DNA of 32,529 bases. Origin: Aquabacterium sp. (GTDB lineage Bacteria; Pseudomonadota; Gammaproteobacteria; Burkholderiales; Burkholderiaceae_C). Under the pieces are notes generated by a model. It worked only from the letters and a program-made list of their open reading frames with translations. It had not been told where the DNA came from and did not search any database. How positions within the stretch are numbered: the stretch's first letter is position 1; each line of letters begins with the position of its first letter. This document shows, piece by piece, positions 22,829 to 30,621 of the stretch. The position numbers and the translations under genes were made by a program. Location of the stretch: assembly GCF_030652515.1 (NCBI RefSeq), contig NZ_JAUSAR010000192.1, positions 1-32,529 on the forward strand, read 5' to 3'.

Positions 22829-23943
22829 CAGAACACCCCCGATGCCAAGCCCGCACCGCTACCCGCGCCACCGGCCGAGCGAGCATTGCGGTGCAGAGAA
22901 AACTTTTGCCGGTAGCCGTGGTCGGTCAGCACATGGGTGACGCGGCCGATGAGGTAGTCGCCCGACAGGTAGCCGCCGATGCCGCGCACGCGGACCAGGT
23001 GGTAGGGCTGCATCACGCCTTCGTAGTTGTCGGCGTCCAGCTCGCCATTGGCCGCGTAGGCCCAGGACGAGAGATCGACCGTGGCCGAAGTGGCCGCGTC
23101 CAGGTCGGTCTGCTCTTCGCGCGTGCCGGTCAGCAGCATCACGGCGGGCTGGGTCATGTCGTGCGTGGTGGCGTCACCCAGGGGCGCGATGTCTGCGGCA
23201 TCGGTGCCGCTCGTCAGCACGCTGCGGTCGGCCAGGCTGATGCTGCCCGCTTGCGCTTTGATGGGCCGCAGAGCGTCGAACTCGGCCGAGAAGCTGGCCA
23301 CATTGCACTTGTCGCCCACCAGCAGGATTTCGGGCAGGTCGGCCGCGTCGAACTGAGGGCGCTTGAACATGCCCACGCTCAGGCCAGGCACCTCGCCGGG
23401 CTTCACGTAGGTGAACATGCCGTAGCGCTTGGCCAGGTCGCGCAGCAACTGCATGCTGGTGCCGCGCTGCACGACCACGCGTTGAAGCGCAGCGCCGGCA
23501 TCGGGGGCAGCATCCACATCGGCGCTGAAGCCCACGTCGGTGAAGAGGCTCGTCACGATGTCCTGGGGCGCCATGTCTTCAAACAGCACGACTTTCTCGT
23601 CGCGGTTGAGCTGCACACTGTCGTCCTGCACCACCAGGGTCATCACGCTCTGGTTGGGCGCCGATTTCATCTCGTAACGGTTGCCCACGACCATGCCGTC
23701 GATCAGGGGTAGGAAGTCGGCGTCGGCCACCTTGACCTCGATGCGCACGCGCACGAAGGGTTGCGCGATGTCGTCCTCGATGCCCGCCCACACGCCCGCG
23801 TCGTCGGTGCCCACGGGCAGGTCCAGCTCGGCCTCGGCCGCGATGCCGATGCCCTGGTCGATGCGGATTTCGGTGAACAGCGCCAATTGCTCCGCTGACG
23901 CCGGAGCGTTGTCGAAGTAGACGCGGTATTCAGCCTTGGCCAT
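22828..23943 (-). CDS. Hub protein (gp27 / phage late-control gpD-like)
   Basis: A 371-aa protein of the Phage_GPD/gp27 type, which forms the pseudo-sixfold ring between the tube and the spike. Visible are an N-terminal beta-barrel (YRVYFDNAPAS, then VRIEVKVADADFLPLIDGMVVG), QDIVTSLFTDVGFSADVD, the conserved QRGTSMQLLRDLAKRYGMFTYV (about 157-178) that recurs in gpD and VgrG, and a C-terminal barrel ending with GDYLIGRVTHVLTDHGYRQKFSLHRNA. The final 16 residues are Gly/Ala/Ser-rich. Together with the next gene it equals the N-terminal two thirds of Afp8. Confidence 0.88.
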   Translation of the reverse strand: MAKAEYRVYFDNAPASAEQLALFTEIRIDQGIGIAAEAELDLPVGTDDAGVWAGIEDDIAQPFVRVRIEVKVADADFLPLIDGMVVGNRYEMKSAPNQSVMTLVVQDDSVQLNRDEKVVLFEDMAPQDIVTSLFTDVGFSADVDAAPDAGAALQRVVVQRGTSMQLLRDLAKRYGMFTYVKPGEVPGLSVGMFKRPQFDAADLPEILLVGDKCNVASFSAEFDALRPIKAQAGSISLADRSVLTSGTDAADIAPLGDATTHDMTQPAVMLLTGTREEQTDLDAATSATVDLSSWAYAANGELDADNYEGVMQPYHLVRVRGIGGYLSGDYLIGRVTHVLTDHGYRQKFSLHRNARSAGGAGSGAGLASGVF

Positions 23944-23948
23944 GGTGC

Positions 23949-24221
23949 TCAGCTGTTGGGGATATTGATGGTGCGGCCGGTGGGCTCCAGCAGCGATGCC
24001 GCTTCCAGCTCGGTGTTGGCATCGGCGACGTGCCAGTAGCGCGTGGCATCGCCGTAGCGCTGCTCGCTCAGGGCATCGAGTTGGTCGTGCGATCGCACGG
24101 TCACCTCAACGCCGGGTGTCGATGGCAGCGGGCGCAGCTTGACGGCGGCGACCGGTGCACCGGCACGGTCTGGCGCAGTGACGGTGGGCAGGCCGAAGTA
24201 GCGCGAGTTCTTCAGGAACAT
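23949..24221 (-). CDS. LysM-like / tail protein X-like baseplate protein
   Basis: A 90-aa protein. GGAG eight bases before the ATG at 24221 fixes the start; a TTG at 24242 overlaps the preceding gene. After a short N-terminus (MFLKNSRYFGLP), the second half matches a LysM or gpX-type fold: VTVRSHDQLDALSEQRYGDATRYWHVADAN, then a strand ending in GRTINIPNS. In contractile particles (Afp7, T4 gp53, P2 gpX) this domain sits at the hub-tube junction and does not mean peptidoglycan binding here. The upstream 229-aa gene would supply the other half of an Afp7-like protein. Confidence 0.82.
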   Translation of the reverse strand: MFLKNSRYFGLPTVTAPDRAGAPVAAVKLRPLPSTPGVEVTVRSHDQLDALSEQRYGDATRYWHVADANTELEAASLLEPTGRTINIPNS

Positions 24222-24238
24222 GAGGGCTTCTCCATCCG

Positions 24239-24928
24239 TCAAAAGGGAATGATGTCTAGCGCAAACTCAACCGCCTTGGCGAGGTTCAGGGTCGCCTGGG
24301 TGTCCTTGATCATTTGCGTGTACTTGTAGGCGCCTGCGCCCACGGCGTCGTCGGTGGGGGCCTGGCTGGAGACCTGCATGCCAATCTTCACTTCGGCTTG
24401 AATGGGGTTGAGCAGCACGTCGTACTTTTGCTCGGTGATGGACATCGAGGTGATCGTCACCGGCAGCACGCGCGAGGGGCCCCAGATGAACAGGATGCGC
24501 GGCAGAGGCACGCGCGGGATGGGCTGCGATGGTGGCGTGGTGCTGGGCCCTGAAATCGCCGATCCCACGGCGTCGATGGCCGCACCGATCAGGCCGCCGG
24601 GCGTGGTGGGCGGGTACACCATTTTTTCCAGCGCCGCGATCTGGGGGCCCACGCCGAACAGCCTGGGAATGGCCGAGACCGCGCCGCCAGCGCCCAGGTC
24701 ATCGGCCGCTGAAAAGCGTGCGGTGATCTCGAAGCGCTCGGAAGGCGGCGCGGCCGCCGCGTGGTTCTCGGTGCGCGGCTGCGCCGCCGCCGTGCTGGGC
24801 GGCTGGGGAATGGTGATGGTGCGCGTCATCTGTTCGGGGTTGAACTGGAAGACGACGATGTTCGGGATCGGCCCGAGGATGTTGGCGCCGTATTCCACCA
24901 GCACGCCGCGCAATGGGAAGAGTGCCAT
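24239..24928 (-). CDS. CIS tube-adaptor protein (N-terminal domain of Afp7 type)
   Basis: A 229-aa protein. Its ATG overlaps the preceding stop by one base. It begins LRGVLVEYGANILGPIPNIVVFQFNPEQMTRTI, the characteristic opening (FQFNPE) of contractile injection system tube-like/adaptor proteins. A Pro/Ala/Gln-rich insert follows (about 40-65), then RFEITARFSAADDLGAG, and VPLPRILFIWGPSRVLPVTITSMSITEQKYDVLLNPIQAEVKIGMQV, matching the beta-barrel used by tube and adaptor rings. It likely links the hub to the tube. In Afp7-like proteins this domain and a LysM domain are normally one chain; here LysM is the next gene. Confidence 0.82.
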   Translation of the reverse strand: MALFPLRGVLVEYGANILGPIPNIVVFQFNPEQMTRTITIPQPPSTAAAQPRTENHAAAAPPSERFEITARFSAADDLGAGGAVSAIPRLFGVGPQIAALEKMVYPPTTPGGLIGAAIDAVGSAISGPSTTPPSQPIPRVPLPRILFIWGPSRVLPVTITSMSITEQKYDVLLNPIQAEVKIGMQVSSQAPTDDAVGAGAYKYTQMIKDTQATLNLAKAVEFALDIIPF

Positions 24929-25191
24929 CAGACCGTCTCCCCGTGCGTGGTGCCGATCCAGTCGACCAGGCGCGCAGCGATCAGGTCGGTCAGCGCGTGC
25001 GCATCCATGCCGGAGGGGGCATCAATGGCCCCCAGGTCGGCTTGGGCGACGACACTGCTGGCACCTCGCAGCTTCAGATCGGATAGCCGACGGGTCAGCG
25101 CCGGACCGAGCAGTTCTTGCACCTGTCCGCCCATCTCGGTGGACACGCCTTGCAGCGTGACCGCGAGGTGATCGATGTCCAGCTTCATCAT
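24928..25191 (-). CDS. Small eCIS protein of unknown function (87 aa)
   Basis: The ATG at 25191 overlaps the AAA+ stop by 4 bp and has a strong GGAGG (25199-25203) seven bases upstream, inside the end of the ATPase gene. The product begins MMKLDIDHLAVTLQGVS and is otherwise predicted helical, with an acidic bias and no cysteine. There are no membrane segments or known motifs. Its fixed place between the ATPase and the tube adaptor suggests an assembly role, but no function can be assigned. Confidence 0.65.
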   Translation of the reverse strand: MMKLDIDHLAVTLQGVSTEMGGQVQELLGPALTRRLSDLKLRGASSVVAQADLGAIDAPSGMDAHALTDLIAARLVDWIGTTHGETV

Positions 25192-27323
25192 GCCCAGACC
25201 TCCATGAGTGCGGCATAGCGCCCGAACTGTTCGCGGCCGGCCACGCGGTTCATCTTCTCCAGCTCGCGCTTGATGGCGGTGAGCACGTGGGGCATGTCAA
25301 CGCGTGCTGGCAACGGCGCGCTTTGCTTTGACGCGGCCAGCAGGCAGGCGTTGAATGCGGCCGAACGGATGTGGCCACCGGCCATGTCGAACTGCTGGGC
25401 CAGCCAGCGGCAATCCAGCTCGGTGATGTCGACCTGAGCGGGGAAAACCTGGCGCCACAATTGCTCGCGTTCGATGACGCCCGGCACCGGGAACTCCACG
25501 ATGTGGCGCAAGCGGCGTGTGAAAGCTTCGTCCAGGTCCTTGCGGCGGTTACTGGCCAGCACGGCCAGGCCCTTGAAGCGCTCCATGCGTTCGAGCAAAT
25601 AGCTGATCTCGATGTTGGCGAAGCGGTCGTGCGCGTCTTTCACCTCGGTGCGCTTGCCGAACAAGGCGTCGGCCTCGTCGAAGAACATCAGGCAGTCGCT
25701 GGTCTCGGCGGCGTCGAAGATGCGGCGCAGGTTCTTCTCGGTCTCGCCGATGTACTTGTTGACGACCTGGGACAGGTCGATGCGGTACATGGGTAAATCC
25801 AGTTCGTGCGCCAGGGCTTCGGCCGCCATGGTCTTGCCGGTGCCCGGTGGGCCGCAGAACAGCACCGACAGGCCACTTTCGTTCCAGGCCTGGGCCGTGC
25901 CCCAATCATGGTGAACACGGCCCAGCACTGACATGGCAGCGACGATTTCGCGCAGTTGCTGGGCCTGTGCGGTGGGCAGCACCAATTCGTTCAGGGCGAA
26001 GCGTGGCGTCACGGCATTGGCCAGGCCGTCGAGTTCAAGCCGGGCTTCGGCGCGACAAACGGCGAACAAGTCCGAGGCGCGGGCTTCATCGCCCAAGGCG
26101 GAGGCTGTTGCTGCGGCGCGATCCAGCGGGCGCTCGGCCATGCGGAAGCGCCGCGCGGCTTCAGGGATGGCCTCGCGAACGGCGGGGGCGCAGTCAGCGA
26201 GCAATGCGTTCAGCCGCTGCCCCCGGGCTGCCACGTCCAACGGCGGCAGGGTGCAGGTGGGCAGCATCAGCTTGCCTGGCAGGCCACGCGCAGCCTGGCC
26301 GCCATCGGTGGTGGGCAGGTACCAGCGCAATGGCAGGGCCGCCAGTGGCGCGGTCCAGTGATCGGCTCCGTTGGCGCAGCAGCGCTCTTGCCAATGTTCC
26401 GGGAGCAGCACGTCTACGCCCCGCAGCCAGCAGACGGTCGCTGCGGTGGCCAGGCCGCGCTCGGGGGTGATGTCGTCGCTCAGCACGCACAGTCCTCGGC
26501 CAGTGGCCGTGCTCAGGGCCTGCGCCCATGACGTGAAATCAGTGCCGCGTTGTGCTTGCAAGGGCAGCACCTGCATGGTGGCGGGTGGGTCAGAGCGCAA
26601 TCGGGCCAGCACGGCTTGCATCTCGCGTGGCAGTTCGCGCGTGGGGGCATCAACGTTTTGCAGCAGGCCTCGGGGGCCGCTTTGAGGATCCAACAGGGCC
26701 TGTGCCACGCCGACGGGCATGTCCAGCGCCTGATGCCAGTCCAGCACTTCCCGCCCGCTTGGCAAGTGCAGCAGGCCATGACGGAACAAAGCGTGGCTGG
26801 CGTCAGCGCAGGCGGCCACGGCCATGGGGTCGTCCCACAGGCGCTGTGCCAATGCCAGCGTCGGCCAGGGGCGAGACAGGTCGTTCTGGCAGGCCGCACA
26901 CACCGCGCCGATCGAGGCATCGACACGCCCCGCCAGCGCGCAGGCCAACACGAACTGGGCTGCGGGTGTCAAGCCGCAAGTGCGCGTCAGCCAAGCCCAA
27001 TCCCCGTGGCGACTGAGGCGCAGACGAGGTGCCTCCAGCTCGGCAATGCGGTCGCTCAAGTAGCGCGCGGTCGTGTCCTCGGCAAAGAAAGCGCGCTTGT
27101 CGTCGCGAAAGCGCGCCAAGTCCAGGCTGTCTTGCACCGGGTCCGTGATGGGTGGCAAGGCACCGGGGGCAGATGCGGTGCCATGGCCCCGCTGGTGCCA
27201 GCACCAGGCTATCTCACGGCGCAGACGCCAGGTCACCTGCGCCAGCCAATGGGCGCACACCGGGTCACCCACACCCAGGTCGGGGTTCATGGAAACAGGC
27301 GTGGCGGCGAGTGACGTGCTCAT
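25188..27323 (-). CDS. Pvc15-type AAA+ ATPase of the eCIS
   Basis: A 711-aa ATPase overlapping both neighbours by 4 bp. The N-terminal 430 residues are helical with scattered cysteines and resemble the long leader region of eCIS ATPases. The C-terminal AAA+ module has Walker A GPPGTGKT (491-498), Walker B CLMFFDEAD (544-552), sensor 1 Asn592 in LASNRRKDLD, and candidate arginine fingers R603/R604 in FTRRLRH. This is the conserved Afp15/Pvc15 component, present in essentially every eCIS locus and needed in PVC and Afp for assembly or cargo handling; its exact step is debated. It is cytosolic and not part of the finished particle as far as known. All key residues are intact. Confidence 0.93.
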   Translation of the reverse strand: MSTSLAATPVSMNPDLGVGDPVCAHWLAQVTWRLRREIAWCWHQRGHGTASAPGALPPITDPVQDSLDLARFRDDKRAFFAEDTTARYLSDRIAELEAPRLRLSRHGDWAWLTRTCGLTPAAQFVLACALAGRVDASIGAVCAACQNDLSRPWPTLALAQRLWDDPMAVAACADASHALFRHGLLHLPSGREVLDWHQALDMPVGVAQALLDPQSGPRGLLQNVDAPTRELPREMQAVLARLRSDPPATMQVLPLQAQRGTDFTSWAQALSTATGRGLCVLSDDITPERGLATAATVCWLRGVDVLLPEHWQERCCANGADHWTAPLAALPLRWYLPTTDGGQAARGLPGKLMLPTCTLPPLDVAARGQRLNALLADCAPAVREAIPEAARRFRMAERPLDRAAATASALGDEARASDLFAVCRAEARLELDGLANAVTPRFALNELVLPTAQAQQLREIVAAMSVLGRVHHDWGTAQAWNESGLSVLFCGPPGTGKTMAAEALAHELDLPMYRIDLSQVVNKYIGETEKNLRRIFDAAETSDCLMFFDEADALFGKRTEVKDAHDRFANIEISYLLERMERFKGLAVLASNRRKDLDEAFTRRLRHIVEFPVPGVIEREQLWRQVFPAQVDITELDCRWLAQQFDMAGGHIRSAAFNACLLAASKQSAPLPARVDMPHVLTAIKRELEKMNRVAGREQFGRYAALMEVWA

Positions 27324-28474
27324 GTCCAGCTCAGCACGGGAGAGTCCAGGGCCTGCTCGCCATTCACGCGCAGGATCACCCGGTAGTTGGGATTGGGCGC
27401 CAGCGCTTGAACATCGCTGACGGCGAAGGTGAGGGAGGTGGCGCTGCCGCCGGGCTGCGGCTCCAGCAGCAATTGCGCTTTGCCATTGAGGTAGAGCGCT
27501 GCGTAGATGGCGGCATCAGGCCCACCCAGTTGCGCGCCATTGACCACGAACTGACCGAACAGCTTGCCTGACACCAGGGTGAGTGGAACAGGCAGGTTCA
27601 CGGTGGTGATCCGGGGCAGCAGGTGCCCGGCCACTGCATTGCTGCTCAAGGTGTGCCCATCAGGCAGCGTGCGTGCCACGCAAACGGGGTAGGCGCCCGC
27701 GGTGATGGGATCGGCCAGCGGGACGGTGGCGCTCAAACCACCGTCGGCCGTGGGTGTGGCGGGGTAGACCGAGGCACCCACCATGATCTGATCGTAGCCC
27801 GCAAGATCAACACCCCGCAGCACGAAGGCCTGGCCAGCACTGATGCGCTCTGGTTCGATGGCACTCAGCCTGGGGCCCAGGCTGGGCAGGGCCGTGACGC
27901 CTTCGTACATCTGCGGGGGGGGCAGTGGTTTGCCGATGGTCTTGACTGGCAGGGCATAGGCCGGAGGCGTGTCCATCGGTGCCAGCATGACCGGGCGGAC
28001 CTGGAACGCGGCCGAGATGCGGTACTTTTCTTCGCTGCCCTGCATGATCTTGGACAGCATCTCGACATCGGCCTCGTCGAAGGTGATGCGCAGAGGATCC
28101 GGGCTGCTCGACAAGGCGGCGTTGGTCGGATCGGGCGGGATCACGCTCATGCTGTTCAGGGCCAGTATGCCCCGGCTCAGCAGCTTGTGCGCGGCGATGG
28201 AGTCGCTGTCCGCGCCATCGAAGGCGGTCAGCAGGTAGTAGAGCACCAGCCAAACGGGAGGGGCCTGCCCGGCGTCAAGTGGTCGGTTGCGCAGGTTGGC
28301 GTCAATGCCCACACGGTACAGGAAGAGGTTGAAGCTGCCGCCCGTCGCGCCGGCATTGCTGGCATCTTCGGGTCGGCCCACGGCCACGGCGTTGATGCCG
28401 GTTCGGGATGCAAGCTGAACCTTCAGCAGATCGCTGACGGCGCCGATGGCCTCACTGCTGGCGGCAAGTGACAT
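27320..28474 (-). CDS. DUF4255 / Pvc16-type tail terminator (cap) with C-terminal Ig-like domains
   Basis: A 384-aa protein. Residues 1-170 match the Pvc16 N-terminal domain (DUF4255): AIGAVSDLLKVQLASR, GSFNLFLYRVGIDANLRN, PPVWLVLYYLLTAFDG, and LRITFDEADVEMLSKIM. Afp16/Pvc16 caps the tube and sheath and fixes particle length. Residues about 195-384 are beta-rich with LGPRLSAIEPERISAGQAFVLRGVDLAGYDQIMVG, typical of IPT/TIG-like beta-sandwiches, so the protein is a cap core plus one or two Ig-like modules that could project from the distal end. The start has an ATG at 28474, three bases after the previous stop. Confidence 0.93.
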   Translation of the reverse strand: MSLAASSEAIGAVSDLLKVQLASRTGINAVAVGRPEDASNAGATGGSFNLFLYRVGIDANLRNRPLDAGQAPPVWLVLYYLLTAFDGADSDSIAAHKLLSRGILALNSMSVIPPDPTNAALSSSPDPLRITFDEADVEMLSKIMQGSEEKYRISAAFQVRPVMLAPMDTPPAYALPVKTIGKPLPPPQMYEGVTALPSLGPRLSAIEPERISAGQAFVLRGVDLAGYDQIMVGASVYPATPTADGGLSATVPLADPITAGAYPVCVARTLPDGHTLSSNAVAGHLLPRITTVNLPVPLTLVSGKLFGQFVVNGAQLGGPDAAIYAALYLNGKAQLLLEPQPGGSATSLTFAVSDVQALAPNPNYRVILRVNGEQALDSPVLSWT

Positions 28475-28477
28475 GGC

Positions 28478-29314
28478 TCAGCTCCAACGCACATGGTGGC
28501 GGCGCAAGGCAAACCGCGCTGGCGCCGGGGTGGGCTCGGCCACGAGCTGAGGCTCGGGCATCATCACCGGCGCAGGGTTGGCGGCACGCACTTCCAGGGT
28601 GATGGTGCCAATGCGGACATGGGTGCGGGGCATGGTTTCGCCTGGGCTGGAGGGCGTGATCGTTGGGGGTGATTCGCGCTGGTGATCAGCCTGCACTGGC
28701 CGCACCTGGAATGACGATGCCACGGAGACGGCCTGTTCAGGGGCTTGCCATGCCAGGCTCTGGCTTTGTTCCTGCGAGGCGGGTTTTTGCCGGGGCAGGG
28801 CCAAGCTGCTGGGGCTTGCATGGGTTGATGGCGCCTCTTTGACCAGTTGCTGCGTGGCTTGCGGCAAGGGCATGCCGCGTGGTTGTCGCGGTGAACTCGA
28901 CGTGGTGTTGGTCTGAGCCGCGGTTGATGGCGCCAAAGTTGTGTCTGTCCAAGCTTCCTTCTGAGAATGGGGCAGCGGCGAGGCCAATACTGGCTGGCCT
29001 GGTGGGACATGGACCGGCCATGCCATCGCGTCGGGCACAGGAAGGGTGTCGGCTGGGGCCTTGGTGAGCGGTTCAGCCGGTCGCGCCATCGTTGGAGCCT
29101 CTGAGGTGGTTTGCGCCTTTTGCCTAGGCAGCGTACCCAGCAACGGCGAGGTCTGGCGCTCCTCACTCAAACTCAGATGGGGTGCGGTGGTGGCCATGGG
29201 CCCCGTGACCTCGGCATGCTGCTCAAACATTGAAGGGCTCACCGTGGCGCGTGCGCAGGGCGTCACCGCAGGCGATGCGACCTGCGCGGCCAGTCGGGCA
29301 AAATAGCCGCTCAC
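28478..29314 (-). CDS. Disordered Pro/Ser/Thr/Gln-rich eCIS protein
   Basis: A 278-aa protein starting at GTG 29314, which overlaps the upstream stop (GTGA). A short N-terminal helix (MSGYFARLAAQVAS) leads into about 190 residues of low-complexity Pro, Ser, Thr, Gln and Ala. The only ordered-looking part is near the C-terminus, HVRIGTITLEVRA (about 230-242), followed by a Pro-rich stretch and FALRRHHVRW. This 'long disordered arm plus short terminal motifs' layout is often found at this place in eCIS and related tail loci. Tethering, chaperone or length-control roles are all possible; no enzymatic domain is seen. The GTG start and low complexity make the protein easy to miss, but the overlaps at both ends support it. 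Confidence 0.75.
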   Translation of the reverse strand: MSGYFARLAAQVASPAVTPCARATVSPSMFEQHAEVTGPMATTAPHLSLSEERQTSPLLGTLPRQKAQTTSEAPTMARPAEPLTKAPADTLPVPDAMAWPVHVPPGQPVLASPLPHSQKEAWTDTTLAPSTAAQTNTTSSSPRQPRGMPLPQATQQLVKEAPSTHASPSSLALPRQKPASQEQSQSLAWQAPEQAVSVASSFQVRPVQADHQRESPPTITPSSPGETMPRTHVRIGTITLEVRAANPAPVMMPEPQLVAEPTPAPARFALRRHHVRWS

Positions 29315-30090
29315 GCCCAGGCTCCTTCACCGTGAAGCTGCCGCAGGTAGTGCGCGCGCCGCCACCGGGGCAAGGCCAGGATGTCAGACTCGCGCCAATG
29401 GAAGGCGCTGGCCAGTTGCAGCACGTCATCCAGCATGCGGGCTTGCGCACGCGAGAAGCCGTCGATCAGCAGAGCTTCCAGGTCACAGACCAGGGTGTTG
29501 TCCTGCGCGCAGGCGGGGCAAGCCGTGTGCAGGCGCAGTGCGGTCAAAGGGTCGTGCGCTTCAAAGGCATCGTCCAGCATGGGCAGCAGCGTGGACAGGG
29601 CAGGCGGCTCTTCATCAGGCGCCACGCCATGCACCGCTTCAATCAAAGACGCCGCCAGAGCCTCTTGCGAAGAAGGCCCTTCCAGCGTCCAGCTTTGCAG
29701 ATCACGGCCACGAGGCAGGCGCAATACCAACTCGACGCCGCTGTCGCTTCGCCAATTGAAGCGCGGCGTAGCCGACTGGCCGACCAAGGCGCGCAAATCC
29801 AGCGCGACTTCCATGGGCTCGCTGCACCGAGTGCACGCGCTTTGCAACTCGATGACGGGCTCCTGAGCGGCCAAGCGCATGGCGATCAAGGCCTGCAAGC
29901 GTTGGTTCAGCGTCCAGTCCCAGGCCTCATCCGCTTCGATGGCCTGCCCATCTGGGCCGCACACGCAAGCGGCCAGCAAGGCCGTCACCGTGCCAGGGCG
30001 GTCAGCCGCATCGAACACCAGGTCGATGTCTGCCGCCGCGCTGCCAACGGCACGCGCCCGCCAGGCCTGAGCATCCTGCCCAACCATCAT
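29311..30090 (-). CDS. Cysteine-pair baseplate assembly-like protein
   Basis: A 259-aa protein from the ATG at 30090, one base overlapping the tube stop (TGATG), with GAGG seven bases upstream; a second ATG follows. It carries three close cysteine pairs, CVC (about 42-44), CTRC (about 87-90) and CPAC (about 192-195), a likely zinc-binding set. The C-terminus ASAFHWRESDILALPRWRRAHYLRQL resembles the end of small phage baseplate-hub assembly factors (T4 gp26/gp51-like and related unnamed proteins), where 'W..I..LP...R..Y' recurs. By this likeness and its place after the tube gene it is probably an assembly factor; I cannot assign a family firmly. Confidence 0.65.
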   Translation of the reverse strand: MMVGQDAQAWRARAVGSAAADIDLVFDAADRPGTVTALLAACVCGPDGQAIEADEAWDWTLNQRLQALIAMRLAAQEPVIELQSACTRCSEPMEVALDLRALVGQSATPRFNWRSDSGVELVLRLPRGRDLQSWTLEGPSSQEALAASLIEAVHGVAPDEEPPALSTLLPMLDDAFEAHDPLTALRLHTACPACAQDNTLVCDLEALLIDGFSRAQARMLDDVLQLASAFHWRESDILALPRWRRAHYLRQLHGEGAWA

Positions 30091-30599
30091 CAACCCGCCT
30101 CATTCGGCTCAGGCGTGTCAGCATCGCGCACCCAGCCTTCCAGTTCGATCTTGATGTGCTCGATCGCCACGGCGTTCGCATTGGCATCCAGGTCGGGCAG
30201 GGTCACGAACTCGCTGACCCAGCAACGGAAGAGGAAATAGCGGATGGCCACCTGGCTCTTCTCGTTGAGCACTTCCAGGGTCAGGTCCTTCTTGTAGCCC
30301 GCCAGGTCCATGGCTGAGTCGCCCGCATAGCTGCCGACCGCATTAGCCCACTTCTCGAACTCCAGGTCGTGGGTGATGCCGCGCTCCAGCGTCACGCCTT
30401 CGTAGGTGGAGCGGCCTGGTGATTTATGGTCATAGCTGTTCTGCCCGCCGCTTCGGTGCTTGACCACTTCGGTGGTGCGCTTGAGCGAGCTGACCTTGGA
30501 CACGCCGAGCACGGCCTTGCCGTCCCACAGCACGCGGAATTTGAAGTTCTTGTAGGGATCGATGCGGGTCGCGTTGACGACGAAACCGGTATTGGCCAT
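30090..30599 (-). CDS. Inner tube protein (T4 gp19 / Afp1-Afp5 type)
   Basis: A 169-aa protein with GGAG (30609-30612) nine bases before its ATG. It has the normal length and pattern of tail tube proteins: NFKFRVLWDGKAVLGVSKVSSLKRTTEVVKHRSGG, then TYEGVTLERGITHDLEFEKWANAV, and a C-terminal VAIEHIKIELEGWVRD strand. Hexamers stack to form the rigid tube that holds and delivers cargo. It is the only tube gene in the window; Afp and PVC loci have more than one, so a second copy may lie upstream. Confidence 0.94.
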   Translation of the reverse strand: MANTGFVVNATRIDPYKNFKFRVLWDGKAVLGVSKVSSLKRTTEVVKHRSGGQNSYDHKSPGRSTYEGVTLERGITHDLEFEKWANAVGSYAGDSAMDLAGYKKDLTLEVLNEKSQVAIRYFLFRCWVSEFVTLPDLDANANAVAIEHIKIELEGWVRDADTPEPNEAG

Positions 30600-30621
30600 G
30601 ACGAGGTTCTCCGGTATTTAT

